Below are positions 18,650-26,193 of a stretch of DNA of 64,000 nucleotides, piece after piece (the stretch's first letter is position 1; each line of letters opens with the position of its first letter). A model generated the notes under the pieces. The model searched no databases, had not been told where the DNA came from, and was given only the letters and a program-made list of their open reading frames with translations. The DNA is taken from contig NZ_JODL01000001.1 of the NCBI RefSeq assembly GCF_000718985.1, positions 62,001 to 126,000 on the forward strand, in the 5' to 3' direction. This DNA comes from Streptomyces megasporus (GTDB lineage: Bacteria; Actinomycetota; Actinomycetes; Streptomycetales; Streptomycetaceae). The position numbers and the translations under genes were made by a program.

Positions 18650-20250
18650 CCGCGCAGGGTGGAATAGGGCTCTCCGTGGCGACCCTGCTGCGGCGCGCGG
18701 CCAGTGTGGCCCCCGGCAAGGAGATCCGCGAGGCGGATCCCGCCGGGCGACCCGTCGGCACGCCCTGGGCGGTCCTGCGGCAGCGTGCCCTGCGGCTGAC
18801 CAACGCCCTGGCCCGGTTGGGTATCGAACCGGGCGGCGCGGTCGCGACGTTCGCCTGGAACAGCACCCGGCACCTGGAGTGGTTCTTCGGCGTCCCGATG
18901 GCCAGCCACGTCCTCGTACCGGTCAACGTCCGGTTCTCCGACGAGCAGATCGCCTGGGTCGTGGCCCACGCCAACGCCCGCGTGATGGTGGTCGACGCCT
19001 CCCTCACCGGGCGACTGGCACGGCTGCTGCCCCGCCTCCGGAGCGTGCGCGAGTTCGTGGTGATGCCCGACGGCGGTGAGGTGCACCCCGCGTTCGCCGG
19101 CGCGCACCACTACGAGGAGCTGCTGGCCTCGGCCGAGCCCGACGAGCCGCGCGACGTCGCGGAGAACCGTACCGCGTGCCTGTGCTACACGGGCGGCACC
19201 ACGGGCAACCCGAAGGGCGTCGCGCACTCGCACCGCTCGATCGTCCTGCACTCCCTCGCGGTGTGCGCGGCCGATGCCTTCGCGATCCGCGAGCGGGACG
19301 TGATCCTCCCGCTGACCCCGCTGTTCCACGCCGCGGCCTGGGGCCTGCCCTACGCCGCCGCCATGGCCGGCGCGGGTCTGGTGTTCACCGGGCCGCACCT
19401 GAAGCCGGAGGCCATCGCGGCGACCCTGCGGCGGGAGCGGGTCACCTTCTCGGCCGGGGTGCCCACCTTCTGGCTCGCCCTGGACGAACTGGATCCTCCC
19501 GAAGAGGTGTTCGCCTCCCTGGAGCGGATCGTCTGCGGCGGCTCGGCCATCCCGTACGGCCTGGTGCGCCGGTACGCCGACCGCGGCGTGACCATGCAGC
19601 AGGGGCTCGGCATGACGGAGAACATGGCGCTGGTCGCCCTGACCACCGTCCGCGGCAGTCAGGAGTCCCTGCCGCCCGAGAAGCAGCTCGAACTGCACGA
19701 CACGCAGGGCCTGGCCGTGCCCGGCGTCGAGCTGCGGCTGGTGGGCGAGCGGGACGAGGTCCTGCCGCACGACGGGGTGACCCAGGGCGAGTTGGAGGTC
19801 CGGTCGTTCTGGGGGGCGACGCGCTACGAGAACCCCGGCGACGACACCAACACCAGGAAGTTCCACGACGGCTGGCTGCGCAGCGGCGACATCGCGTCCA
19901 TCGATCCGGACGGCTACGTGCGCATCACCGACCGCAGCAAGGACCTGATCAAGTCGGGCGGCGAGTGGATCAGCTCGATCACGGTCGAGTCCGCGCTCAT
20001 GGACCACCCCGACGTCCTGGAGGCGGCCGTCGTCGCCATGCCGGACGCCCGGTGGCAGGAGCGGCCGTTGGCGGTCGTGGTGGCCCGCCCCGGCGCCGGG
20101 GTCGCCCCGGAGGCGCTGCGGGCCTTCCTGAACGGCCGGCTGCCCAAGTGGTGGCTGCCGGACCGCTACGTGTTCGTGTCCGAGATCCCCAGGACGGCCA
20201 CGAACAAGTTCGACAAGAAGGTGCTGCGCAGCCGTTACGCCGGCCACTGA
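18646..20250 (+). CDS. AMP-forming acyl-CoA ligase
   Basis: A 534-residue member of the ANL adenylating superfamily that activates a carboxylic acid as its CoA thioester. Motifs: the ATP loop CYTGGTTGNPKG (about residue 180), GLGMTEN, GWLRSGDIASID, and the C-terminal hinge and lysine regions DRSKDLIKSGGEWIS and TATNKFDKKVLR. The KSGGEWIS form is typical of medium-chain and aromatic acid CoA ligases. There is no carrier-protein domain. The GTG start at 18646 overlaps the methyltransferase stop in GTGA, implying coupled translation. In context it probably activates the acid moved to the cephem by the next gene product. The substrate cannot be read from sequence alone. Confidence 0.9.
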   Translation: MTAQGGIGLSVATLLRRAASVAPGKEIREADPAGRPVGTPWAVLRQRALRLTNALARLGIEPGGAVATFAWNSTRHLEWFFGVPMASHVLVPVNVRFSDEQIAWVVAHANARVMVVDASLTGRLARLLPRLRSVREFVVMPDGGEVHPAFAGAHHYEELLASAEPDEPRDVAENRTACLCYTGGTTGNPKGVAHSHRSIVLHSLAVCAADAFAIRERDVILPLTPLFHAAAWGLPYAAAMAGAGLVFTGPHLKPEAIAATLRRERVTFSAGVPTFWLALDELDPPEEVFASLERIVCGGSAIPYGLVRRYADRGVTMQQGLGMTENMALVALTTVRGSQESLPPEKQLELHDTQGLAVPGVELRLVGERDEVLPHDGVTQGELEVRSFWGATRYENPGDDTNTRKFHDGWLRSGDIASIDPDGYVRITDRSKDLIKSGGEWISSITVESALMDHPDVLEAAVVAMPDARWQERPLAVVVARPGAGVAPEALRAFLNGRLPKWWLPDRYVFVSEIPRTATNKFDKKVLRSRYAGH

Positions 20251-20308
20251 CAGCCAGACCGACGACCGGGCCGGCCGACCCGGACCCGGCCACGGAGGGA
20301 ACGCGGGC

Positions 20309-21430
20309 ATGCGACTGAACAACACCGGAGCGTGGCAACCCGGCGACGCTCCGGGAGGCCGACGCTTCGTCGAGACCCACCCGGCCGACGCACCCCTGCG
20401 ACTGGTCTCCGGACAGACCCTCGGACCGGTGACCATGTCGTACGAGAGCTGGGGCGCCCTCGACGCGGACCGGAGCAATGCGGTCCTGATCCTCCCGCCG
20501 CTGAGCATGACCAGCCACGCGGCGGGACCGGCCGGTCCCGGCCACCGTGCCGAGGGCTGGTGGAACTCCCTCATCGGACCGGGCAGGGCCGTCGACACGG
20601 ACCGCTTCCACGTCGTGGTCGCCAACAACCTCGGCGGCTGCGACGGGAGCACCGGCCCCGCGAGTCTCGACGCCCGTGGCAGACCCTGGGCGTCCCGGTT
20701 CCCCGCGCTCGACGTGGTGGACCAGGTCGAGGCCGAGGCCGCGCTCGCCGACGCGCTGGGCATCGAGCGCTGGCACACCGTCATCGGCATGTCCATCGGC
20801 GGCGCCCGCGCCCTGGAGTGGGCCGTCTCCCGCCCCCACCGGGTGGGCCGGCTCCTCCTGATCGCCGTGGCGGCGGCCACCCGGGTCGAGCAGGCCGGCC
20901 ACACGCACGTCGAACTGGAGCTGATCCGGCGGGACCCGCACTTCCACGGGGGCGATTTCTACCACCTCCCCGAGGGGTGCGGGCCCCGCACCGGCGTCTC
21001 CCTCGCCCGCAGCTTCGCCCACATGCGCTACGGCACGGAGCGCTACTGGCAGGAGCGGTTCGGCGGGCAGGCCTGGTACCACGATCCGGGCGTCTGCCAC
21101 GCCAAGTTCCGCGAGTACGTCCTCGCACAGGGCGACAAGGTGTGGGAGCGCTTCGACGCCAACGCGTACCTCGTGCTCTCGGAGACCGCCCTCAACGCCA
21201 CGGTCGCCCGGGGCAGGGGCGGCATCGGCGAGGCGCTCGCCCGGATCACCTGCCCCACCCGCGTCCTCGGATTCTCCACCGACCGCGCGTACCCTCCCGA
21301 AACCCAGCGGGAGCTGGCGGCCGGCATCCGCGGCGCCCGGGTGGACATCGTGGACACCGACCTCGGGCACTACGGCTTCATCCTCGCGCCCGAACTGATC
21401 GAGCCGCACCTGCGCCTGGCTCTCGCATAG
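20309..21430 (+). CDS. MetX/CefG-type acyltransferase (cephem 3'-O-acyltransferase, predicted)
   Basis: A 373-residue alpha/beta-hydrolase-fold protein of the homoserine O-acetyltransferase family. The catalytic triad is visible: S162 in the elbow GMSIGG, D325 (FSTDRAYPP) and H354 (LGHYGF). The family signature NNLGGCDGSTGPAS is at 106-119. The fungal enzyme CefG, which acetylates deacetylcephalosporin C, belongs to this family. Lying in the cefF operon, with no methionine genes nearby, it most likely acylates the 3'-hydroxyl made by CefF. The acyl donor is probably supplied by the upstream ligase, although acetyl-CoA is possible. The ATG has GGAGGG upstream. Confidence 0.88.
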   Translation: MRLNNTGAWQPGDAPGGRRFVETHPADAPLRLVSGQTLGPVTMSYESWGALDADRSNAVLILPPLSMTSHAAGPAGPGHRAEGWWNSLIGPGRAVDTDRFHVVVANNLGGCDGSTGPASLDARGRPWASRFPALDVVDQVEAEAALADALGIERWHTVIGMSIGGARALEWAVSRPHRVGRLLLIAVAAATRVEQAGHTHVELELIRRDPHFHGGDFYHLPEGCGPRTGVSLARSFAHMRYGTERYWQERFGGQAWYHDPGVCHAKFREYVLAQGDKVWERFDANAYLVLSETALNATVARGRGGIGEALARITCPTRVLGFSTDRAYPPETQRELAAGIRGARVDIVDTDLGHYGFILAPELIEPHLRLALA

Positions 21431-21439
21431 GGGGGACCG

Positions 21440-22876
21440 GTGCTCGCCGTACTGCTCGTGGGCGCCTTCATGCCCACCCTGGACTTCTTCATCGTCAACG
21501 TCGCCGTCCCGTCCATCACCGAGGACCTGCACGCGAGCAGCGGCGAGACCGAGCTCGTCGTGGCCGTGTACGCCATCGTCTACGCGTCCCTGCTGGTGCT
21601 CGGCGGGCGGCTGGGCGACCACTGGGGCCGCGAGAGGACGTTCGTGGTGGGCCTCGCCCTCTTCACGGCGACGTCCGCGATGTGCGGCTTCGCTCCCGAC
21701 GTCTGGTGGCTGATCTGCGGCCGGGCCCTCCAGGGCGGCGCGTCCGTGGTGCTGTTCCCGCAGGTGCTCGCCCTCATCCGGATCCACTACCCGCCGGCGG
21801 AACGCCCCCGCGTCATGCGCGTCTACGGCCTTGCCACGGGCAGTGCCATGGCCCTCGGCCAACTCCTCGGCGGACTGCTGATCAGCCTGGACTGGCTGGG
21901 CCTCTCCTGGCGCTGGGCCTTCCTCGTCAACCTGCCCGTGGGAGCGGTCACGCTGGTCCTCGCCCCGCTGCTGCTGCCGGCGACGGGTCGGCGGGCCGGC
22001 CGCCTGAGCTTCGACCGCACCGGAGTCGTGCTGTTCGCCGGCGCCATGGTGCTCCTGGTGCTACCCCTGACGGTCGGCCGCTCGGCCGGCTGGCCGGGGT
22101 GGACCCTCCTCATGCTCGCGGGCGCCGCCGCGGCGCTGCCGGGCTTCTGGCTCTGGGAACGCCGCACCGAGTCCCTGGGACGCGACCCGCTCCTGCCGCC
22201 CGGTCTGCTGCGCGTGCGCGCCCTGCGCACCGGGCTGCTGACCGTCGCCTCCTTCTACGCCTCCCTGTCGTCGTTCCTGTACGTGCTGGCCCTCCTCCTC
22301 CAGAACGGGCAGGGCCTCACCCCCCTTCAGGCGGGCCTGGTGTCCAGCCCGCTGGCCCTCGGCTTCTGCGTGGCCAGCATGTCCTCCGCGTACCTGACGA
22401 ACCGCTGGGGCACCCGCCCGCTGAAAGCCGCGATGGGGGTCCAGATCGCCGGCTACGCGGGCCAGTTCCTGCTGCTGCCCGACGGGGCCGCGGCCGTGAA
22501 CATCCCCGCGCTGGCGGCGCTGCTCGCCGTCAACGGGGTCTGCACCGGGGTCGTGATGGCTCCGCTGCTGGGTCTCGTCCTCGACAAGGTGGATTCCGCG
22601 CGGGCGGGTGCCGCCAGCGGTCTCCTGGCCACGACCCAGCAGGTCGCCGGCGCCGTCGGGCTCTCCGTCATCGGCATCGTGTTCCACGGCGCCGGGCGGA
22701 ACACGGCGCTCGCCCCCGCCCGGATCGCCGACGGCTACCGACACGGCCTGCTGTACCTGGTCCTGACCTCCGCCGCGACCCTGGCCGGGCTGTTCCTGCT
22801 GACCCGCGTACGGGACGCCACCCGGCCCGCCGGCGCGCCGGACGGCGATGCCCGGCGCGTGTCCTCCCGGAACTGA
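21440..22876 (+). CDS. cmcT: MFS drug exporter, CmcT-like
   Basis: A 478-residue DHA2-type (14-helix) major facilitator. The first helix begins right at the GTG start, with the family motif LDFFIVNVAVPSI in TM1 and GGRLGDHWGRER in the TM2-TM3 loop. CmcT is the cephamycin transporter gene of known clusters, and this gene has the same place. It follows the acyltransferase by 9 bp with GGGGGA as ribosome-binding site, so it ends the SARP-controlled unit. The likely role is export of the finished cephem. Confidence 0.88.
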   Translation: MLAVLLVGAFMPTLDFFIVNVAVPSITEDLHASSGETELVVAVYAIVYASLLVLGGRLGDHWGRERTFVVGLALFTATSAMCGFAPDVWWLICGRALQGGASVVLFPQVLALIRIHYPPAERPRVMRVYGLATGSAMALGQLLGGLLISLDWLGLSWRWAFLVNLPVGAVTLVLAPLLLPATGRRAGRLSFDRTGVVLFAGAMVLLVLPLTVGRSAGWPGWTLLMLAGAAAALPGFWLWERRTESLGRDPLLPPGLLRVRALRTGLLTVASFYASLSSFLYVLALLLQNGQGLTPLQAGLVSSPLALGFCVASMSSAYLTNRWGTRPLKAAMGVQIAGYAGQFLLLPDGAAAVNIPALAALLAVNGVCTGVVMAPLLGLVLDKVDSARAGAASGLLATTQQVAGAVGLSVIGIVFHGAGRNTALAPARIADGYRHGLLYLVLTSAATLAGLFLLTRVRDATRPAGAPDGDARRVSSRN

Positions 22877-23072
22877 GGTCCCGCCTCCCCGGACATGTCT
22901 TCCCTGGCCATCCCATCGTGTGAACGGTTCCCGCGTGGTTGCGCGACTCGTCACACGAAAGGACGGCCCGAGTTGGACTCCGCCGGCCGGAGCGCGTAAA
23001 ACGGGGGCGACCCCGTCCACGCACCGGCCACGGCAGGGCCGACTCGGCTTTTCCGAAAGCAGGTACACCCGC

Positions 23073-24011
23073 ATGTCCCTCAAGCAGTCCGGCCTGCCCC
23101 GCCGCGCCTTCCTCACCGCGGCGGCCCTACTGCCCCTGACCGGCTGCGGCGGTACGCAGGACCGCTCGGTCACCCTGGGATCCCACGCGTCGGCACGGCC
23201 CTCCGCCTCTCCCTCCGCCTCCGCGACCCTGCTGGACGCCGCTCCGCTCCGCGCGCTCGAGCGCAAGCACGATGCCCGGCTCGGCGTGTACGCCCTGGCC
23301 ACCGGTACGGGGAAGGCGATCGCCCACCGGGCAGACGAACGCTTCGCGTTCTGCTCCACGTTCAAGACCCTCGCCGTCGCCGCCGTCCTCCACCGCAATC
23401 CGCTCAGCCACCTGGACGAGCACGTCACCTACACCTGGGACGACATCAAGTCCATCTCCCCCATCACCAGGCAGAACGTCGCCAAGGGCATGACGGTGGG
23501 CCAACTGTGCGACGCCGCCATCCGCCACAGCGACGGCACGGCCGCCAACCTGCTGCTGCGCGACCTCGGCGGCCCGGAGCGGCTGACCGCCTACCTGCGG
23601 AAGCTCGGCGACACCGTCAGCCGCCTCGACCGCTACGAGCCCGAGCTGCACCAGGCCCGCCCCGGAGACCCGCGCGACACCACCTCGCCCCGGGCGATCG
23701 CCGCCGATTACCGCACGGTCGTCCTGGGTGACGCGCTCGCCGCCGACAAGCGCGCCCTCCTCACCGACCTCCTCGTCCGCAACACCACCGGCGGCAACCG
23801 CATCCGGGCCGGGCTCCCCAAGGGCTGGCGGGTCGCCGACAAGACCGGAACCGGCAACTACGGCCGGGCCAACGACATCGCCGTCGTGTGGCCGCCGCGC
23901 TCCGCCCCCCTCGTGATGGCCATCATGTCCGAGCGCTCCGAACAGGAGGACCGCCCCAGCGAGGCCCTGATCGCCGAAGCCGCCGAGCACATCGCCGCCG
24001 CGCTGACCTGA
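23073..24011 (+). CDS. bla: Class A beta-lactamase, secreted lipoprotein
   Basis: A 312-residue serine beta-lactamase. The N-terminus has paired arginines (RR at 10-11), a hydrophobic core and lipobox LTGC with Cys25. A Ser/Ala/Pro linker then leads to the enzyme domain. Motifs: S95TFK98, S153DG155 in place of SDN, E189 as the general base (Ambler 166), and K257TG259. The residue equivalent to Asn170 is His193. Class A enzymes with SDG occur in Streptomyces. Beta-lactamase genes are regular members of cephamycin clusters. Activity on 7-alpha-methoxycephems would be expected to be poor, so its role may be protection against pathway intermediates. Confidence 0.93.
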   Translation: MSLKQSGLPRRAFLTAAALLPLTGCGGTQDRSVTLGSHASARPSASPSASATLLDAAPLRALERKHDARLGVYALATGTGKAIAHRADERFAFCSTFKTLAVAAVLHRNPLSHLDEHVTYTWDDIKSISPITRQNVAKGMTVGQLCDAAIRHSDGTAANLLLRDLGGPERLTAYLRKLGDTVSRLDRYEPELHQARPGDPRDTTSPRAIAADYRTVVLGDALAADKRALLTDLLVRNTTGGNRIRAGLPKGWRVADKTGTGNYGRANDIAVVWPPRSAPLVMAIMSERSEQEDRPSEALIAEAAEHIAAALT

Positions 24012-24035
24012 CCGGGGCCGGCCGCTCCCGCCGCC

Positions 24036-25928
24036 TCACCCGATCCGGGTCAGCCTCTCCCGGAAGGACGGCTCCCGCAGCTCCGACCGCAGCGCCACCG
24101 GCACGCGCCGCTCCTTCGCGCCGCCCAGCACCAGCTCACCGACCACGGTCCCGGCCTTCGCCCCGGCGGCAACGGTCCTGCCCCCGTCCCGGAACGAGAG
24201 CGCCAGCTTCTGCCCCGGCACCCCGACCACCTTCAAATCCCGCGTGGCGACCAGCGGTACGCGGCCGCCCAGACCGTCGTCGACGTGTCCGACGACCTGG
24301 CCCTTCCGCACCGCCGTCGCCGAGGTGAGCGCCTCCCGGACCGCCTTGACGACCTTCTTGCTGTTGTCCTGCACCAGCAGGAGACTGTTCGAACCGTTGG
24401 GATCCGGTCCCGTGACGTGCTGGTCCAGCATCGTGCCCAGGATCAGCCGCTCCTCGCCGTCCACGGTCTTGTACGCCGCCCAGGACAGCGTGCCGCCCGC
24501 GGGGGTGTTGGAACCGGTCTTGATGCCCCTGATGCTCAGCCCGGCCAGGATCAGCCGGTCGTTGTTGTTGATGATGCGCCCGACCCCGGGGATGTCGGCG
24601 TTGGGCATGGCGACGATCGCGCGGAAGGTGTCGAACCTCATGACCGCCTCGGCCAGCTTGAGCTGGTCGACGGCTGTGCTGACGGTCCCCTTGTCCAGGC
24701 CGCTGGGGTCGGTGTACGTGGTGTTCTTCATGCCGAGCGACCTGGCCGCCTCGTTCATCTTCCGGACGAACTCGGTCTCGTCCCGGGTCCCCGTGTTCCA
24801 CCGGGCCAGCAGCCGGGCCACGTTGTTGCCCGACGGGATCATCAGCATCTTCAGCATGTCCTGGAGGCTGAACGTCTGGCCGACCCGCAGTCCCTCGATG
24901 CGCGACTCGTGCACGGCCTTGCCCTCCCCCACGGCCCGGGCGTCGACCGTGACCCGCGGGCCCGGCTCGTCCCTCCCGATCGGGTGCTCGCGCAGGATCA
25001 CGTAGGCCGTCATGATCTTGGCGACGCTCGCCGTCGGAACGGGTTTCTGCTCCCCGAACGTCCCTATGGTGCCCGAACCCACGACCTTGACCGCGGCCTG
25101 TCCCTTCTCGGGCCACGGCATGGTGAACGTGCCGCCGCCGACGGTGAAGGACGACGCACCCGGGTCGAGGACGAGGGTCGGCCCGGGCAGCGGACGGAGC
25201 AGTTGGGCGGCGAGGACGGCCGGCACGAGGAGCGCCACGAGAAGCGTCCATATCCTGGCCCTGCGGAGGAACGTGCGGGCCGGGGTGCGCGGTGGCGGCG
25301 GGGTGTTCGTGAGGTGCGCGAGCAGGTCGAGCGGGGAGGCGGCGGGCTGCGCGTCGCGCACGTCCTGCGCGGTGGCCGGGATGGCGGGCGGCTCGGCGCG
25401 CGGCATGTCGGCGACCTCGATCGCCACCGTCTCAGCGGCTGCGGCCGCGCCCTCCGGAACCCGTAACGCGACCGTCCGGGTGTTCTCGGAGGGCTCCGCC
25501 TCGGCGGGCTTCGCGGTCTCGGCGGCCTCGGCGGCCTCTCCGGGCTCGTCCCCGGCAGCCGCCGCGGCACTCCCGTCCGGCGCCGTGCCACCGGCCTCGC
25601 CGGCGGCGGCCTCGGCCTTCTCCGGCGGCTCATCGGCGGCGTCCTCGGTCTTCCCGGCGGTGTCCTCGGCCGCCGGAGCCGGGGCTTCCTCCACAGCGGC
25701 GTCCGCATCCCCCTCGTCCGCCTCTCCCGACGGCTCGCCGGCGGCCTCCGGCTTCTCCGGCTTCTCCGCCGACTTCTCCGGCTCGTCCGCCGACTTCTTC
25801 GGCTCCGGGTCCGGCTTCCCCGTGCGCTCCTCGGTCACGGCTGGGCCCGGGGCACGCTCTGTGTCCAGGGGCTCCACCGGCGCGTCGTCCCGGTCGAGGG
25901 TGCCGGTGTCGAGTGTTCGGTCCGCCAT
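24036..25928 (-). CDS. D-alanyl-D-alanine carboxypeptidase with long acidic N-terminal tail
   Basis: A 630-residue low-molecular-weight PBP (peptidase S11). Residues 1 to about 210 are a disordered Glu/Ala/Pro/Lys-rich cytoplasmic tail. A single membrane segment follows (about 223-242, WTLLVALLVPAVLAAQLL), then the outer catalytic domain with PTASVAKIM (SxxK), PSGNNVARLL (SGN) and GIKTGSNTPAG (KTG). It trims the terminal D-Ala from pentapeptides. The ATG at 25928 has AAGGAGA upstream. It converges on bla with only 24 bp between stops. It may help beta-lactam tolerance by binding drug, but it could also be a housekeeping gene caught in the cluster. Confidence 0.9.
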   Translation of the reverse strand: MADRTLDTGTLDRDDAPVEPLDTERAPGPAVTEERTGKPDPEPKKSADEPEKSAEKPEKPEAAGEPSGEADEGDADAAVEEAPAPAAEDTAGKTEDAADEPPEKAEAAAGEAGGTAPDGSAAAAAGDEPGEAAEAAETAKPAEAEPSENTRTVALRVPEGAAAAAETVAIEVADMPRAEPPAIPATAQDVRDAQPAASPLDLLAHLTNTPPPPRTPARTFLRRARIWTLLVALLVPAVLAAQLLRPLPGPTLVLDPGASSFTVGGGTFTMPWPEKGQAAVKVVGSGTIGTFGEQKPVPTASVAKIMTAYVILREHPIGRDEPGPRVTVDARAVGEGKAVHESRIEGLRVGQTFSLQDMLKMLMIPSGNNVARLLARWNTGTRDETEFVRKMNEAARSLGMKNTTYTDPSGLDKGTVSTAVDQLKLAEAVMRFDTFRAIVAMPNADIPGVGRIINNNDRLILAGLSIRGIKTGSNTPAGGTLSWAAYKTVDGEERLILGTMLDQHVTGPDPNGSNSLLLVQDNSKKVVKAVREALTSATAVRKGQVVGHVDDGLGGRVPLVATRDLKVVGVPGQKLALSFRDGGRTVAAGAKAGTVVGELVLGGAKERRVPVALRSELREPSFRERLTRIG

Positions 25929-26144
25929 CGCTTTCTCCTTCGTGCGCCCACGGCACACGTGTCCTGCCGGGCAGGCACGTCACGCGTCCTGGCGCAAGGG
26001 CTGGTGGTTCTCGCCGGGCGATCCGCGGCCTTCCGAGGGCCCGTCGGTGATCGCCACGCGGCGGCGCGGCCAGCGTATCCGATCACTGTTCGGGAACCGC
26101 GGCGGCAACCGTGGGCGGACGGCTGGAAACAGCCGGGGAACCGG

Positions 26145-26179
26145 CACCGCCCCGGTCGGTGGTGCCGACCGGGGCGGTG
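26145..26179 (-). terminator. Terminator hairpin after pcd
   Basis: A perfect 15-bp inverted repeat (26145-26159 with 26165-26179) and 5-base loop, directly downstream of the pcd stop codon on the minus strand. No U-tract, as is usual in Streptomyces. It probably ends the cefD-cefE-pcd transcript. Confidence 0.75.
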
Positions 26180-26193
26180 TGCCGGAGTCCGGG

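Noticed and set aside
20309..21430. Plain homoserine O-acetyltransferase of methionine synthesis
   Set aside because: Family match is real, but position inside the cefF operon, absence of methionine genes and the known CefG precedent make a cephem acyltransferase more likely; kept as an alternative only.
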